Source of the DNA: Streptomyces sp. Tu 3180
GTDB taxonomy: Bacteria; Actinomycetota; Actinomycetes; Streptomycetales; Streptomycetaceae
Direction of reading: 5' to 3'
NCBI RefSeq assembly: GCF_009852415.1
Contig: NZ_WOXS01000002.1
Span: 2,316,501 to 2,380,500 of the forward strand
Length of the DNA stretch: 64,000 bases
Shown here: in pieces, positions 50,436 to 59,191 of the stretch
Layout: every line of letters begins with the position of its first letter
Numbering within the stretch: position 1 is the first letter of the stretch
Program-made: the position numbers and the translations under genes
Notes under the pieces: model-generated
The model's database searches: none
What the model saw: the letters and a program-made list of their open reading frames with translations, nothing else
What the model was told of the DNA's origin: nothing

Positions 50436-51776
50436 ATGTCGGTCCCGCAGCTCGACGACGAGCACCGCGGCGAGGAGATCCTCGCCGTCCTCGACACCGC
50501 CTTCGGCGAGCTCCTGGCCGCCGACCCCGCCGCTTTCCGGGTGAAGTTCCGGAAGATGGCGGCCTCGGCGTTCGCGTTCTACCGGGGGACGGCGTGCCTC
50601 TTCTACCACGACCTGGACGCCGGGCGGGCCGGCGGGGGGACGCAGGGCGGACCGTACCTGGACGAGCGGACGTCCCGGGTGTGGATCCACGGCGATCTGC
50701 ACGCGGAGAACTTCGGCACGTACATGGACTCCCACGGCCGCCTGGTCTTCAACGTCAACGACTTCGACGAGGCCTACGTCGGCCCCTTCACCTGGGACCT
50801 CAAGCGCTTCGCCGCCTCCGTGGCGCTGATCGGCTACGCGAAGGCGCTCAGCGACGAGCAGATCACCGAGCTGGTGCGGATCTACGCGGGCGCCTACCGC
50901 GAGCGCGTCCACGCGCTGGCCACGGGCGCGAAGAGCGACGAGGTGCCGCCCTTCACGCTGGACACCGCCCAGGGGCCGCTGCTCGACGCGCTGCGCGACG
51001 CCCGCTCGCTGACCCGGTTCGGGCTGCTGGACTCGATGACCGAGATCCGCGACTTCGAGCGCCGCTTCGCGCCCGGCGGCGGCGCGGTCGAGCTGGACGC
51101 GGCCACCCGCTACAAGGTGCTCGCCGCCTTCGACGGCTACCTGGAGACGCTGCCGGACACCTCCCTGGACCGTCCGGACTCCTACCGCGTGAAGGACGTC
51201 GTGGGCCGCCGCGGCGTCGGCATCGGCTCGGCCGGGCTGCCGTCGTACAACATCCTCCTGGAGGGCCACAGCGACGCCCTGGAGAACGACGTCGTGATCT
51301 ACATCAAGCAGGCCCAGACCCCGGCCGTCTCCCGGCACGTCACCGACCAGGCGATCCGCGACTACTTCCGGCACGAGGGGCACCGCACGGTGATCTCCCA
51401 GCGCGCCCTCCAGGCGCACGCCGACCCGTGGCTGGGCTGGACCGAGCTGGACGGCGCGGGCCAGCTGGTCGCCGAGGTCTCGCCGTACGCCGTGGACCTG
51501 GACTGGGGCGACATCGACGAACCCGAGGAGATCGCCCAGGTCGTCGCCGACCTCGGCCGGGCCACGGCCACGATGCACGCGGCGGCGGACGACACCTCCG
51601 GCGAGTCCCTGGTGCCGTTCTCCACCGAGCGGGCCATCGACGCGGCGATCGCGGCCGACGAGGAGGGCCTCGCGCCGCTGCTGGTCGACTTCGCGCACGA
51701 CTACGGTGCCCGGGCCCGCCGCGACCACCAGATCTTCCTGGACCTGTTCCGCAACGGCCGGATTCCCGGGCTGTGA
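50436..51776 (+). CDS. DUF2252 family protein
   Basis: A 446-aa protein of the DUF2252 family, which shares the kinase-like fold of aminoglycoside phosphotransferases. Key segments: RKMAASAFAFYRGTACLFYHDL, the catalytic-loop-like WIHGDLHAENFGTYMDSHGR followed by VNDFDEAYVGPFTWDLKRFAAS (metal-binding DFDE), VVGRRGVGIGSAGLPSYNILLEG and YIKQAQTPAVS. A phosphotransferase activity is inferred; substrate unknown. AGGAGG precedes the ATG and overlaps a triple 10-bp repeat. Confidence 0.87.
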   Translation: MSVPQLDDEHRGEEILAVLDTAFGELLAADPAAFRVKFRKMAASAFAFYRGTACLFYHDLDAGRAGGGTQGGPYLDERTSRVWIHGDLHAENFGTYMDSHGRLVFNVNDFDEAYVGPFTWDLKRFAASVALIGYAKALSDEQITELVRIYAGAYRERVHALATGAKSDEVPPFTLDTAQGPLLDALRDARSLTRFGLLDSMTEIRDFERRFAPGGGAVELDAATRYKVLAAFDGYLETLPDTSLDRPDSYRVKDVVGRRGVGIGSAGLPSYNILLEGHSDALENDVVIYIKQAQTPAVSRHVTDQAIRDYFRHEGHRTVISQRALQAHADPWLGWTELDGAGQLVAEVSPYAVDLDWGDIDEPEEIAQVVADLGRATATMHAAADDTSGESLVPFSTERAIDAAIAADEEGLAPLLVDFAHDYGARARRDHQIFLDLFRNGRIPGL

Positions 51777-51844
51777 CCGTCCTCATGCCCACAGGAACCC
51801 TTTAGGGATCCCTTACCGGAGTACGTGACAGACTCTTCACCGCC

Positions 51845-52555
51845 ATGGACATATCCGGAACCCAGCTCAGAGCCGTCCGCGCGGCGCTGTTCACGGCAGT
51901 GGTCGTGACGCTCAGCACCGCGTCGCACGTGCTGCTGTCCGGGGCTCCGCTGCCGCTGAACACGGTGGCCGTGATCGCCGCCGCCGTGTTCGGCCTGGCG
52001 TACGCGCTGGCGGGGCGGGAGCGCTCCTTCGGGCGGATCGCCGCCCTGCTGATCCCGCTGGAGCTGGCCGCCGACACCGTCTTCACCACCGGCCAGCACG
52101 TCTGCTACGGACGGATGGGCGGCCCGGTCGCGGGCCCGCTGCGCTCCGTGGGCTTCGACGTGCTGTGCGGCGACGGCACCGGTGTGGGCGCGCCGCTCGC
52201 CCGCGTGACCGGCACCGCCGCCGAGGGCGGCGACCGGCCGGTGGTCCTGCTCGCCCACGCCGATCCGGCCACCGCCTGGTGGCTGCTCGGCGCGCACATC
52301 GGCGTCGGCCTGCTCGCCGCCGCCTGGCTGCGCCGCGGCGAGCGGGCGCTGGCCCAGCTGCTCGGCGCGGTGGCGGCGACGGCTTCGACGGCGGTCCGGC
52401 CGCTGCTGTTCGCGGTCGCGGCGGTGGCGGGCCGCCGGACCCCGAAGGTCCGCCGGCCCGCCTTCCCGGTCCGCGAGGGCGCCGCCGCCCGGACCCGGAT
52501 CCTCGTGCACTCCCTGGGACGGCGTGGCCCGCCGTGCTCCGCCGCCCCCGCCTGA
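51845..52555 (+). CDS. Integral membrane protein of unknown function
   Basis: A 236-aa protein with four or five hydrophobic helices ([87 protein letters not shown]), an extracytoplasmic loop with two Cys (QHVCYG...VLCGD) and a basic Pro/Arg tail. Not a VKOR homologue: no CxxC in a helix. It lies 99 bp upstream of a DsbA-like gene on the same strand, so the two may function together. I do not recognise the family with certainty. Confidence 0.75.
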   Translation: MDISGTQLRAVRAALFTAVVVTLSTASHVLLSGAPLPLNTVAVIAAAVFGLAYALAGRERSFGRIAALLIPLELAADTVFTTGQHVCYGRMGGPVAGPLRSVGFDVLCGDGTGVGAPLARVTGTAAEGGDRPVVLLAHADPATAWWLLGAHIGVGLLAAAWLRRGERALAQLLGAVAATASTAVRPLLFAVAAVAGRRTPKVRRPAFPVREGAAARTRILVHSLGRRGPPCSAAPA

Positions 52556-52654
52556 GGCGGTCCCCGCCCCGGCGCCGGCGGCGCCCCGAGCACGAGCAGT
52601 CCCCCGTACGCATCCCGCACACGACCGTGTGCGTCCCCCGTGGAGAACATCACC

Positions 52655-53467
52655 ATGAGCAAGCGGAACAGCCAGGCGGCGAAGACGGCGGCCCGAGAGC
52701 GTCTGCGCGTGGAGCGCGAGCGCGAGGCCAAGCGCGCCAAGGCCAAGCGGCAGATCGTCGTCGCCTGCTCCGTCGTCGGCGTCCTGGCGATAGCCGGCGG
52801 CATCGGCTACGCCGTCGTCCAGGGCAACCAGCCCGGCTACTGGGAGGCCGCGCAGGACGACAAGCTCGTCAAGCCGGCCAACAGCAGCGGCGAGAACGGC
52901 ACGACCGTCGTCATCGGCAAGTCCGACGCGAAGAAGACCCTGGAGCTGTACGAGGACCCGCGCTGCCCGATCTGCGCCACCTTCGAGCAGAGCGTCGGCG
53001 AGACGATCGAGAAGGACGTCGAGGACGGCAAGTACAAGGTCCGGTTCGTCGGCGCCTCGTTCCTCGACCGCAACCTGAGCGGCGAGGGCTCCAAGAACGC
53101 CCTGAGCGCCCTGGGCGCCGCGCTGAACGTCGGCCCCGAGGCGTTCCTCGCCTACAAGTCCGCGCTCTACTCGGCCGAGTACCACCCCGAGGAGAGCGAG
53201 GACAAGTTCAAGGACGACTCGTACCTGATCGAGGTCGCGAACACGGTCGACGCCCTGAAGGGCAACAAGCAGTTCCAGAAGGACGTCAAGGACGGCACCT
53301 ACGACAAGTGGGCGCTGGAGATGTCCGAGACGTTCGACGAGAGCGACGTGAGCGGCACGCCGACCCTGATGATGGACGGCAAGAAGCTCACCGGTTCCGA
53401 CGGCCAGAACGCCCCCATGACGGTGGACGAGTTCAACACGGCGGTCGACAAGGCCCTCAAGGCCTGA
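52655..53467 (+). CDS. Membrane-anchored DsbA-like thioredoxin-fold protein (CPIC motif)
   Basis: A 270-aa paralogue of the protein at 23042: basic cytoplasmic N-terminus (SKRNSQAAKTAARERLRVERERE), one helix at about 34-55, and an extracytoplasmic DsbA-like domain with C104-P-I-C107 (ELYEDPRCPICATFEQSVG) and the cis-Pro loop SGTPTLMMDGKKL. ATG 52655 is preferred over GTG 52640, as GGAG lies ten bases before it. It should oxidise or reduce thiols in exported proteins. A hairpin follows 27 bp after its stop. Confidence 0.87.
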   Translation: MSKRNSQAAKTAARERLRVEREREAKRAKAKRQIVVACSVVGVLAIAGGIGYAVVQGNQPGYWEAAQDDKLVKPANSSGENGTTVVIGKSDAKKTLELYEDPRCPICATFEQSVGETIEKDVEDGKYKVRFVGASFLDRNLSGEGSKNALSALGAALNVGPEAFLAYKSALYSAEYHPEESEDKFKDDSYLIEVANTVDALKGNKQFQKDVKDGTYDKWALEMSETFDESDVSGTPTLMMDGKKLTGSDGQNAPMTVDEFNTAVDKALKA

Positions 53468-53477
53468 ACGCCGGTCG

Positions 53478-53499
53478 GTTGACCGGGCGTTGAAGAGCG
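53478..53499 (+). promoter_or_regulatory. PHO-box-like direct repeats upstream of phoD (tentative)
   Basis: Two 11-bp units beginning GTTGACC (53478) and GTTGAAG (53489) resemble PhoP direct-repeat units (GTTCACC type): 6/7 and 4/7 matches. They also overlap a CCGGTC/GACCGG palindrome (53471-53486). phoD genes are known PhoP targets in Streptomyces, but these units match weakly. Confidence 0.3.
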
Positions 53500-53526
53500 G
53501 GCGAACTTCACGGGTTCGCCCGCTCT
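53494..53526 (+). terminator. Hairpin between the CPIC-type DsbA-like gene and phoD
   Basis: AGAGCGGGCGAAC (53494-53506) and GTTCGCCCGCTCT (53514-53526), a perfect 13-bp stem with a 7-nt loop. Confidence 0.75.
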
Positions 53527-53556
53527 CGCGTGTACCTGTCAGTAACCTGATCGGCT

Positions 53557-55239
53557 GTGACCAGCCGACACAGATCATCCGAGAGCACCGCCTCCGCCAC
53601 CGCGGACGCCGGCTCCCTTTCCCCGCGCCGCCGTACGGTCGTCAAGGCGGCCGCCGCCACCGCGGTGCTGGCCGGACCGCTCGCCGCGTCCCTGCCCGCC
53701 CGGGCGGCGACGCAGGCCCCCGCCTTCCTGCACGGCGTCGCCTCCGGCGACCCGCTGCCGGACGGCATCCTGCTGTGGACCCGCGTGACGCCGACACCGG
53801 AGGCGATACCCGGCTCCGGGCTCGGCCCGGACACCGAGGTGAGCTGGACCGTCGCCCGTGACCGGGCGTTCACCGACGTCGTCGCCGAGGGCTCGACGCT
53901 CGCCACCGCCGCCTCCGACCACACCGTCAAGGCGGACGTCCGCGGCCTGCGGCCGGCCACCGACTACTGGTTCCGCTTCTCCGCCGGCGGCACCGACTCC
54001 CCCGTCGCCCGCACCCGCACCGCCCCGGCCGCCGACGCCGCCGTGACCGGACTGCGCTTCGGGGTGGTGTCCTGCTCCAACTGGGAGGCCGGCCACTTCT
54101 CGGCCTACCGCCACCTCGCGGCCCGGGGCGACCTGGACGCCTGGCTGCACCTGGGCGACTACATCTACGAGTACGCCACCGGCGAGTACGGCACCCGCGA
54201 CCGGGTGGTCCGCCCGCACGCCCCCGCCCACGAGATCGTCACCCTCGCCGACTACCGCGTCCGGCACGCGCAGTACAAGACGGACCCGGACCTCCAGGCC
54301 CTGCACGCCAAGGCGCCGGTCGTCGCGATCTGGGACGACCACGAGATCGCCAACGACACCTGGTCGGGCGGCGCCGAGAACCACACCGAGGGCGCCGAGG
54401 GCACCTGGGCCGCCCGCCAGGCCGCCGCCAAGCGGGCCTACTTCGAGTGGATGCCGGTGCGCCCCGCGCTCGCCGGCACCACCTACCGCCGGCTGCGCTT
54501 CGGCAAGCTCGCCGACCTCTCCCTGCTGGACCTGCGCTCCTTCCGCTCCCAGCAGGTCTCCCTCGGCGACGGCGAGGTCGACGACCCGGACCGCACGCTC
54601 ACCGGCCGCGCCCAACTGGACTGGCTGAAGGCCGGCCTGACGGCGTCCGACACCACCTGGCGGCTGGTCGGCACCTCGGTGATGATCTCGCCGTTCGCGG
54701 TCGGTTCCCTGCCCGCGAACCTCCTGAAGCCGCTCGCCGAGCTGCTCGGCCTGCCGCAGGAGGGCCTCGCCCTCAACACCGACCAGTGGGACGGCTACAC
54801 CGACGACCGTCGCGAACTCCTCGCCCACCTGCGGGCGAACGCCGTCCGCAACACGGTCTTCCTCACCGGTGACATCCACATGGCGTGGGCCAACGACGTG
54901 CCGGTCAACGCCGGCACCTACCCGCTGTCGCCCTCGGCCGCCACGGAGTTCGTGGTCACCTCGGTCACCTCCGACAACCTCGACGACATCGTCGAGGTGC
55001 CCGAGGGATCGGTCTCCGCGATCGCCGCGCCGCTGATCCGGGCCGCCAACCGGCACGTCCACTGGGTCGACACCGACCGCCACGGCTACGGCGTGCTGGA
55101 CATCACCGCCGAGCGGGCGCAGATGGACTACTACGTGCTCTCCAGCCGCACCGCGCCGGACGCGGCCTCGGCCTGGGCCCGCTCGTACCGCACGCGCAGC
55201 GGCACGCAGAAGGTCGAGCGCACCTACGACCCGGTGTAG
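53557..55239 (+). CDS. phoD: Alkaline phosphatase D, Tat-exported
   Basis: A 560-aa secreted phosphodiesterase/phosphomonoesterase. The N-terminus has a twin-arginine signal ([19 protein letters not shown]...PARAATQA). Then come the PhoD N-domain ([23 protein letters not shown]) and the metallophosphatase core: [51 protein letters not shown] and [15 protein letters not shown] carry the metal ligands. PhoD enzymes scavenge phosphate and are normally induced by phosphate starvation. GTG 53557 lacks a Shine-Dalgarno and has TAACCT eight bases upstream, suggesting a leaderless transcript. Confidence 0.94.
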   Translation: MTSRHRSSESTASATADAGSLSPRRRTVVKAAAATAVLAGPLAASLPARAATQAPAFLHGVASGDPLPDGILLWTRVTPTPEAIPGSGLGPDTEVSWTVARDRAFTDVVAEGSTLATAASDHTVKADVRGLRPATDYWFRFSAGGTDSPVARTRTAPAADAAVTGLRFGVVSCSNWEAGHFSAYRHLAARGDLDAWLHLGDYIYEYATGEYGTRDRVVRPHAPAHEIVTLADYRVRHAQYKTDPDLQALHAKAPVVAIWDDHEIANDTWSGGAENHTEGAEGTWAARQAAAKRAYFEWMPVRPALAGTTYRRLRFGKLADLSLLDLRSFRSQQVSLGDGEVDDPDRTLTGRAQLDWLKAGLTASDTTWRLVGTSVMISPFAVGSLPANLLKPLAELLGLPQEGLALNTDQWDGYTDDRRELLAHLRANAVRNTVFLTGDIHMAWANDVPVNAGTYPLSPSAATEFVVTSVTSDNLDDIVEVPEGSVSAIAAPLIRAANRHVHWVDTDRHGYGVLDITAERAQMDYYVLSSRTAPDAASAWARSYRTRSGTQKVERTYDPV

Positions 55240-55313
55240 TCCCGCCTCCGAAGGGCGATTTCCAGCCACTCACGAACACGAGGCCGGCCGTCGAGGACGG
55301 ATCGCGTCGTCAC

Positions 55314-55359
55314 GGCGGGTGGTGTGGGCCGTGAGCCGAATCCGGACACACCACCCGCC
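55314..55359 (+). terminator. Long-loop inverted repeat after phoD
   Basis: GGCGGGTGGTGTG (55314-55326) and CACACCACCCGCC (55347-55359), a perfect 13-bp stem with a 20-nt loop, 75 bp after the phoD stop. The rest of the 325-bp gap 55240-55564 shows no gene. Confidence 0.5.
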
Positions 55360-55564
55360 CGATGGCCGGAATGATGACCCCCCGCTCCCGGACTCCTCGC
55401 AACGTGACGTTCCCGCATCGGTCACTTCCCCGATTGCCCGTGTTTGTCGGGGAGTTGATTGGGCTTGATCACTCCTCTTGGCGTGTAGTCATGCACACGT
55501 AATCTCCCGGCGGCGGCCAGGAAGATCCCTGGCCCTTTCCCCACCGCATCCGCCAGGAGCCCCC

Positions 55565-56545
55565 ATGCGTACGCTCGCCCGGATATCGTCGCTGTCGCGC
55601 AGACGCCTGCTCGGCACCGCCGTCGTGGCCGGAACCCTGATGCTCACCCCCCTGTCCGCGCCGACCGGTGTCGCCGCGGCGGGGACCCTGACCGCCGAGT
55701 GCGCCGAGGACGCCCACTCCGCGGCCCGCAAGGCCCACCCCGGCCACGAGGAGCACGCCGCCGAGCCGAACGAGATCAGCGAGGCCCGCGCCCGGGCCAT
55801 GGACGCCGATCTGCGCGCCAAGCTGGACAAGCTGCGCGCCTCCGGCCGGAGCACCGCCACCGCCGCCTCGGCGACCATCCCGGTCTACTTCCACGTCATC
55901 CACGACGGCGAGACCGGCAAGCTCAGCTCCGCCGACATCACCGCGCAGATGGACGTCCTGAACGCGGCCTACGCCGGCCAGGGCACCGGCAACACCGACT
56001 CCGGCTTCCAGTTCACGCTGGCCGGCACCGACTACACCGACAACGCCGCCTGGTACACCGTCGGCTACGGCTCGCCGGAGGAGAAGGCGATGAAGACCGC
56101 CCTGCACCAGGGCGGCGCGAACGCGCTCAACTTCTACACCGCCGACATCGGCGACGGCCTGCTCGGCTGGGCCACCTTCCCGAGCTCCTACCGCTCCAGC
56201 CCGGAGATGGACGGCGTCGTCGTCCTGAACTCCTCGCTGCCCGGCGGCTCCGCCACGCACTACGACGAGGGCGACACCGCCACCCACGAGGTGGGCCACT
56301 GGATGGGCCTCTACCACACCTTCCAGGGCGGCTGCAACGGCAGCGGCGACTACGTCGGCGACACCCCGGCCGAGAAGAGCGCCGCCTACCAGTGCCCCGA
56401 GGGCCGCGACACCTGCGCCCGCAGCGCGGGCGCCGACCCGATCCACAACTTCATGGACTACACGTACGACGCGTGCATGTACCAGTTCACCCCGGGCCAG
56501 GTGACGCGCATGCAGGAGAGCTGGGCCGCCTACCGCGCCGGCTGA
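55565..56545 (+). CDS. Secreted zinc metalloprotease, M43/pappalysin-like metzincin
   Basis: A 326-aa exported protease. The N-terminal 45 residues form a signal peptide with [20 protein letters not shown] (twin-arginine-like), followed by a His/Glu-rich pro-region and the catalytic domain from about residue 115 ([14 protein letters not shown]). The zinc site [11 protein letters not shown] matches the metzincin HExxHxxGxxH, and the Met-turn is [18 protein letters not shown]. Cysteines in CNGSGDY and CPEGRDTC suggest disulfides, as in pappalysin-like enzymes. ATG 55565 follows AGGAG. Confidence 0.9.
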   Translation: MRTLARISSLSRRRLLGTAVVAGTLMLTPLSAPTGVAAAGTLTAECAEDAHSAARKAHPGHEEHAAEPNEISEARARAMDADLRAKLDKLRASGRSTATAASATIPVYFHVIHDGETGKLSSADITAQMDVLNAAYAGQGTGNTDSGFQFTLAGTDYTDNAAWYTVGYGSPEEKAMKTALHQGGANALNFYTADIGDGLLGWATFPSSYRSSPEMDGVVVLNSSLPGGSATHYDEGDTATHEVGHWMGLYHTFQGGCNGSGDYVGDTPAEKSAAYQCPEGRDTCARSAGADPIHNFMDYTYDACMYQFTPGQVTRMQESWAAYRAG

Positions 56546-57120
56546 TCCCCCTCCAGCGAGCCGAGGAAGCCGAGCGCCACCCGCCAGGTGGCCTCGGCGG
56601 CCTCCTCGTCGTAGTCCGGCAGGTCGGGGTCGGTGTAGAGGTGGCCGGCCCCGGCGTACCGGTACACCTCCACGTCGGCGCCCGCCCGTCCCATCCGCAG
56701 GTACCAGGCGGTGAGCCAGTCGTCGGTCTCGAACGGGTCCGGCTCGGCGACGTGCAGCTGCACCGGCAGGTCGTCCACCGAGGCGTTCTCCGCGATGTCG
56801 GACGTGCCGTGCAGCAGCAGCAGTCCGCGCGCCCTCTCGTCGCCGAGGGCCAGCGTCTGGGCCACGGAGGCGCCGAAGGAGAACCCGGCGTACACCAGCC
56901 CCCGCTCCGAGTAGGGCGCGGCGGCCAGCACGGCCCGCTTCAGCAGCTCGTCCTTGCCGGTCTCCTCCTTGTACGCCATGCCCTCCTCGGCCGTGCCGAA
57001 CGTACGGCCCTCGAAGAGGTCGGGCGTCCAGACCTCGTGGCCGGCCGCGCGCAGCCGGTCGGCGGCCCGGTCCACGGCGGGCCTGAGACCGTAGGTCGAG
57101 TGAAAGAGCACGATGTTCAT
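56530..57120 (-). CDS. Dienelactone hydrolase-like alpha/beta hydrolase
   Basis: A 196-aa alpha/beta hydrolase: [41 protein letters not shown], nucleophile elbow [15 protein letters not shown] (Ser where dienelactone hydrolase has Cys), Asp in [13 protein letters not shown] and His in AGAGHLYTD. Likely an esterase of unknown substrate. ATG 57120 is preferred, with GGGG four bases upstream; ATG 57129 would add MGF. Its 3' end overlaps the end of the convergent metalloprotease gene by 16 bp. Confidence 0.85.
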   Translation of the reverse strand: MNIVLFHSTYGLRPAVDRAADRLRAAGHEVWTPDLFEGRTFGTAEEGMAYKEETGKDELLKRAVLAAAPYSERGLVYAGFSFGASVAQTLALGDERARGLLLLHGTSDIAENASVDDLPVQLHVAEPDPFETDDWLTAWYLRMGRAGADVEVYRYAGAGHLYTDPDLPDYDEEAAEATWRVALGFLGSLEGDQPAR

Positions 57121-57215
57121 GAACCCCATCGTGCCAGCCCGGTGTGACGAGGGCGGATCGCGGCAGTACCCGCGAGCGTGCGGAAGTCACATGTTCATGC
57201 CCGCCCGGGGCCGGT

Positions 57216-57221
57216 TAGGTT
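57216..57221 (+). promoter_or_regulatory. Putative -10 box (TAGGTT) for the MscS gene
   Basis: TAGGTT seven bases before the ATG at 57229, no Shine-Dalgarno; a weak TGTTCA lies 18 bases upstream. Fits a leaderless promoter. Confidence 0.4.
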
Positions 57222-57228
57222 CGAAGGC

Positions 57229-58344
57229 ATGGATGACGTGCTCCGCCCGTTGATCGTGGTCGGCGGGTCGGTGCTGCTCACGCTGCTGATCGGCTGGGCC
57301 ACCGACCTGCTGCTGCGCAAGGCCGACGAACGCCACCACGAGACTCCGCTGTGGGGGCTGCTCCGCCGTGCCCGTATCCCCTACCAGTTGGTGCTCTGCT
57401 CGGCCCTGCTGAGAGGGTCGTACGTCGAGGCCGGGGTGTTCCCGGACCACCGGATCGGCATCGGCCGCACACTGACCCTGGTGCTGATCGGGTCGGCCGC
57501 CTGGCTGATGATCCGGATCGCGGCGGCGGTCGTCGAGACCACCTACACCCGCTACGCCAACGCCCGCTACCACCGCGACCCGGCACGGGTCCGCCGGGTG
57601 CGCACCCAGGTGACGCTGATCCGGCGGGTGGTGTCGGCGATCGTCGGGGTGGTGGCGGCGGCCGCGATGCTGCTGACCTTCCCCGCGATGCAGGCGGCCG
57701 GGGCCTCGCTGCTGGCCTCGGCCGGCATCCTCGGCATCGTCGCCGGTGTCGCCGCCCAGTCCACGCTGGGCAACATGTTCGCCGGGCTGCAGATCGCCTT
57801 CGGCGACATGGTGCGCATCGGGGACACGGTCGTGGTGGACGGCGAGTGGGGCACGGTCGAGGAGATCACACTGACCTTCCTGACCGTGCGCACCTGGGAC
57901 GAGCGCCGGATCACCATGCCGGTGTCGTACTTCACGTCCAAGCCGTTCGAGAACTGGTCGCGCGGCACGCCCCAGATGACCGGCATCGTCTACTGGCACC
58001 TCGACCACTCGGCCCCGCTGGAGGCGATGCGCGACAAGCTCCGCGACATCCTGCGGGAGTGCCCGGCCTGGGACGGCCGCGCCTACAACCTGAACGTGAC
58101 GGACAGCACGCCCAGCACCATGGAGGTGCGGGCCCTGGTGACGGCCAAGGACGCGGACGACATATGGACGGTGCGGGTCGAGGTCCGCGAGCAGATGATC
58201 CGCTGGCTGGCCGACGAGCACCCGTACGCCCTGCCCCGGGTCAACACGGCGGACGCGGTGCCGCCGCCGGGCCTCGACGGCCGCCGGGCCCCCGTCGGCA
58301 TACCGGCGGCCCGCCGGGCGCACAGCCATCCCAGGGAGCGCTGA
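57229..58344 (+). CDS. MscS-family mechanosensitive channel
   Basis: A 371-aa small-conductance channel protein. Four hydrophobic segments precede the pore helix GASLLASAGILGIVAGVAAQSTLGNMFAGLQIAFGDMVRIGDTVVV, the MscS hallmark, followed by the beta domain (GEWGTVEEITLTFLTVRTWDERRITMPVSYFTSKPFENWSRG) and a soluble C-terminal domain. It protects against osmotic downshock. The basic tail (RRAPVGIPAARRAHSHPRER) is an extra. The messenger is probably leaderless. Confidence 0.92.
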   Translation: MDDVLRPLIVVGGSVLLTLLIGWATDLLLRKADERHHETPLWGLLRRARIPYQLVLCSALLRGSYVEAGVFPDHRIGIGRTLTLVLIGSAAWLMIRIAAAVVETTYTRYANARYHRDPARVRRVRTQVTLIRRVVSAIVGVVAAAAMLLTFPAMQAAGASLLASAGILGIVAGVAAQSTLGNMFAGLQIAFGDMVRIGDTVVVDGEWGTVEEITLTFLTVRTWDERRITMPVSYFTSKPFENWSRGTPQMTGIVYWHLDHSAPLEAMRDKLRDILRECPAWDGRAYNLNVTDSTPSTMEVRALVTAKDADDIWTVRVEVREQMIRWLADEHPYALPRVNTADAVPPPGLDGRRAPVGIPAARRAHSHPRER

Positions 58345-58350
58345 CCGCCC

Positions 58351-59091
58351 TCAGTGACCGCGCTCGGCGCCGCCGTTGACCTGGATGATCTGCGAGGTGA
58401 TGTGGGCGGCGCCCGGGGAGGCGAGCCAGTGCAGGGTCGCGGCCACGTCCCCGGGCGTCCCGGCCCGCCTGTCGGACGTCTCGGCGATCAGCCGCGCCCG
58501 CCTCTCCTCGTCGATGCCGTCGCCGAAGAACCCGGTGTCCTCGATGTAGCCGGGCGCGACCACGTTCACCGTGATGCCGTGCGGTCCCAGGCTCCGGGCC
58601 AGGTCGTGGGCGTACGGGTGCAGTGCCGCCTTGGCCGCCGCGTACGACCCCCGCCCCGATCCCCGGTAGGCGGCGATGGAGCTGAGGAACAGCACCCGCC
58701 CGCCGGGTTCGGCGAGCCGCTCCCTTAGGGCCTCCGTGAGCAGCACGGCGGTCAGCACGTTGAGCCGGAAGCTGACCGTCCAGTCGCGGGCGACCGCGTC
58801 CAGCGGGTCGTCGCCGCCGACCGGGGGTTCCAGGAGCCCGCTGCCGCCGGCGCAGTGGACCAGCACGTCCACCGCCCCGAACTCCCGGCCCACGAACCCG
58901 GCCACGCCCCGCACGGCCTCCGGATCGGCCAGGTCGGCGGCGTACGTCAGGGCTCCCGGCACCGCGGCCCGTTCGAGCACGTCACCGCGCCGCCCGAGCA
59001 GCAGCACCTGGTCCCCGTCCGCGGCGAACACCTGCGCGGTGGCCAGTCCGATCCCCGTACCGCCCCCGCTGATCACGACATTCCGAGTCAT
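58351..59091 (-). CDS. Short-chain dehydrogenase/reductase
   Basis: A 246-aa classical SDR: the Rossmann motif here is VVISGGGTGIGLATAQVF (TGxxxGIG with Gly for Thr), then DVLVHCAGG, catalytic Ser in LFLSSIAAYRGSG, and YAAAKAAL with the Tyr/Lys pair. The C-terminal VNGG is typical of oxidoreductases acting on small alcohols or ketones. Substrate unknown. Convergent with mscS (6 bp apart). The ATG has TAGGGT six bases upstream and no Shine-Dalgarno. Confidence 0.93.
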   Translation of the reverse strand: MTRNVVISGGGTGIGLATAQVFAADGDQVLLLGRRGDVLERAAVPGALTYAADLADPEAVRGVAGFVGREFGAVDVLVHCAGGSGLLEPPVGGDDPLDAVARDWTVSFRLNVLTAVLLTEALRERLAEPGGRVLFLSSIAAYRGSGRGSYAAAKAALHPYAHDLARSLGPHGITVNVVAPGYIEDTGFFGDGIDEERRARLIAETSDRRAGTPGDVAATLHWLASPGAAHITSQIIQVNGGAERGH

Positions 59092-59097
59092 GGGGAG

Positions 59098-59103
59098 ACC
59101 CTA
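59098..59103 (-). promoter_or_regulatory. Putative -10 box (TAGGGT) for the SDR gene
   Basis: On the minus strand TAGGGT is six bases from the ATG at 59091, with no Shine-Dalgarno. Another case of the leaderless pattern. Confidence 0.35.
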
Positions 59104-59191
59104 CGAACAGAAGACCGCCGACGCGCGAAGATCCACGGGAAACGCCCGTTTCTCCACCGGCTCGGAGCGGACGGCGCGCGGGAGGGTGACC

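Noticed and set aside
51800..51830. GGAAC-type ECF sigma promoter upstream of the membrane protein at 51845
   Set aside because: GGAACC is present, but no CGTC/GTT box occurs at 15-18 bp spacing.
51845..52555. VKOR-type partner for the DsbA-like protein
   Set aside because: No CxxC within a helix and no VKOR-like Cys/Ser pattern; left as unknown membrane protein.
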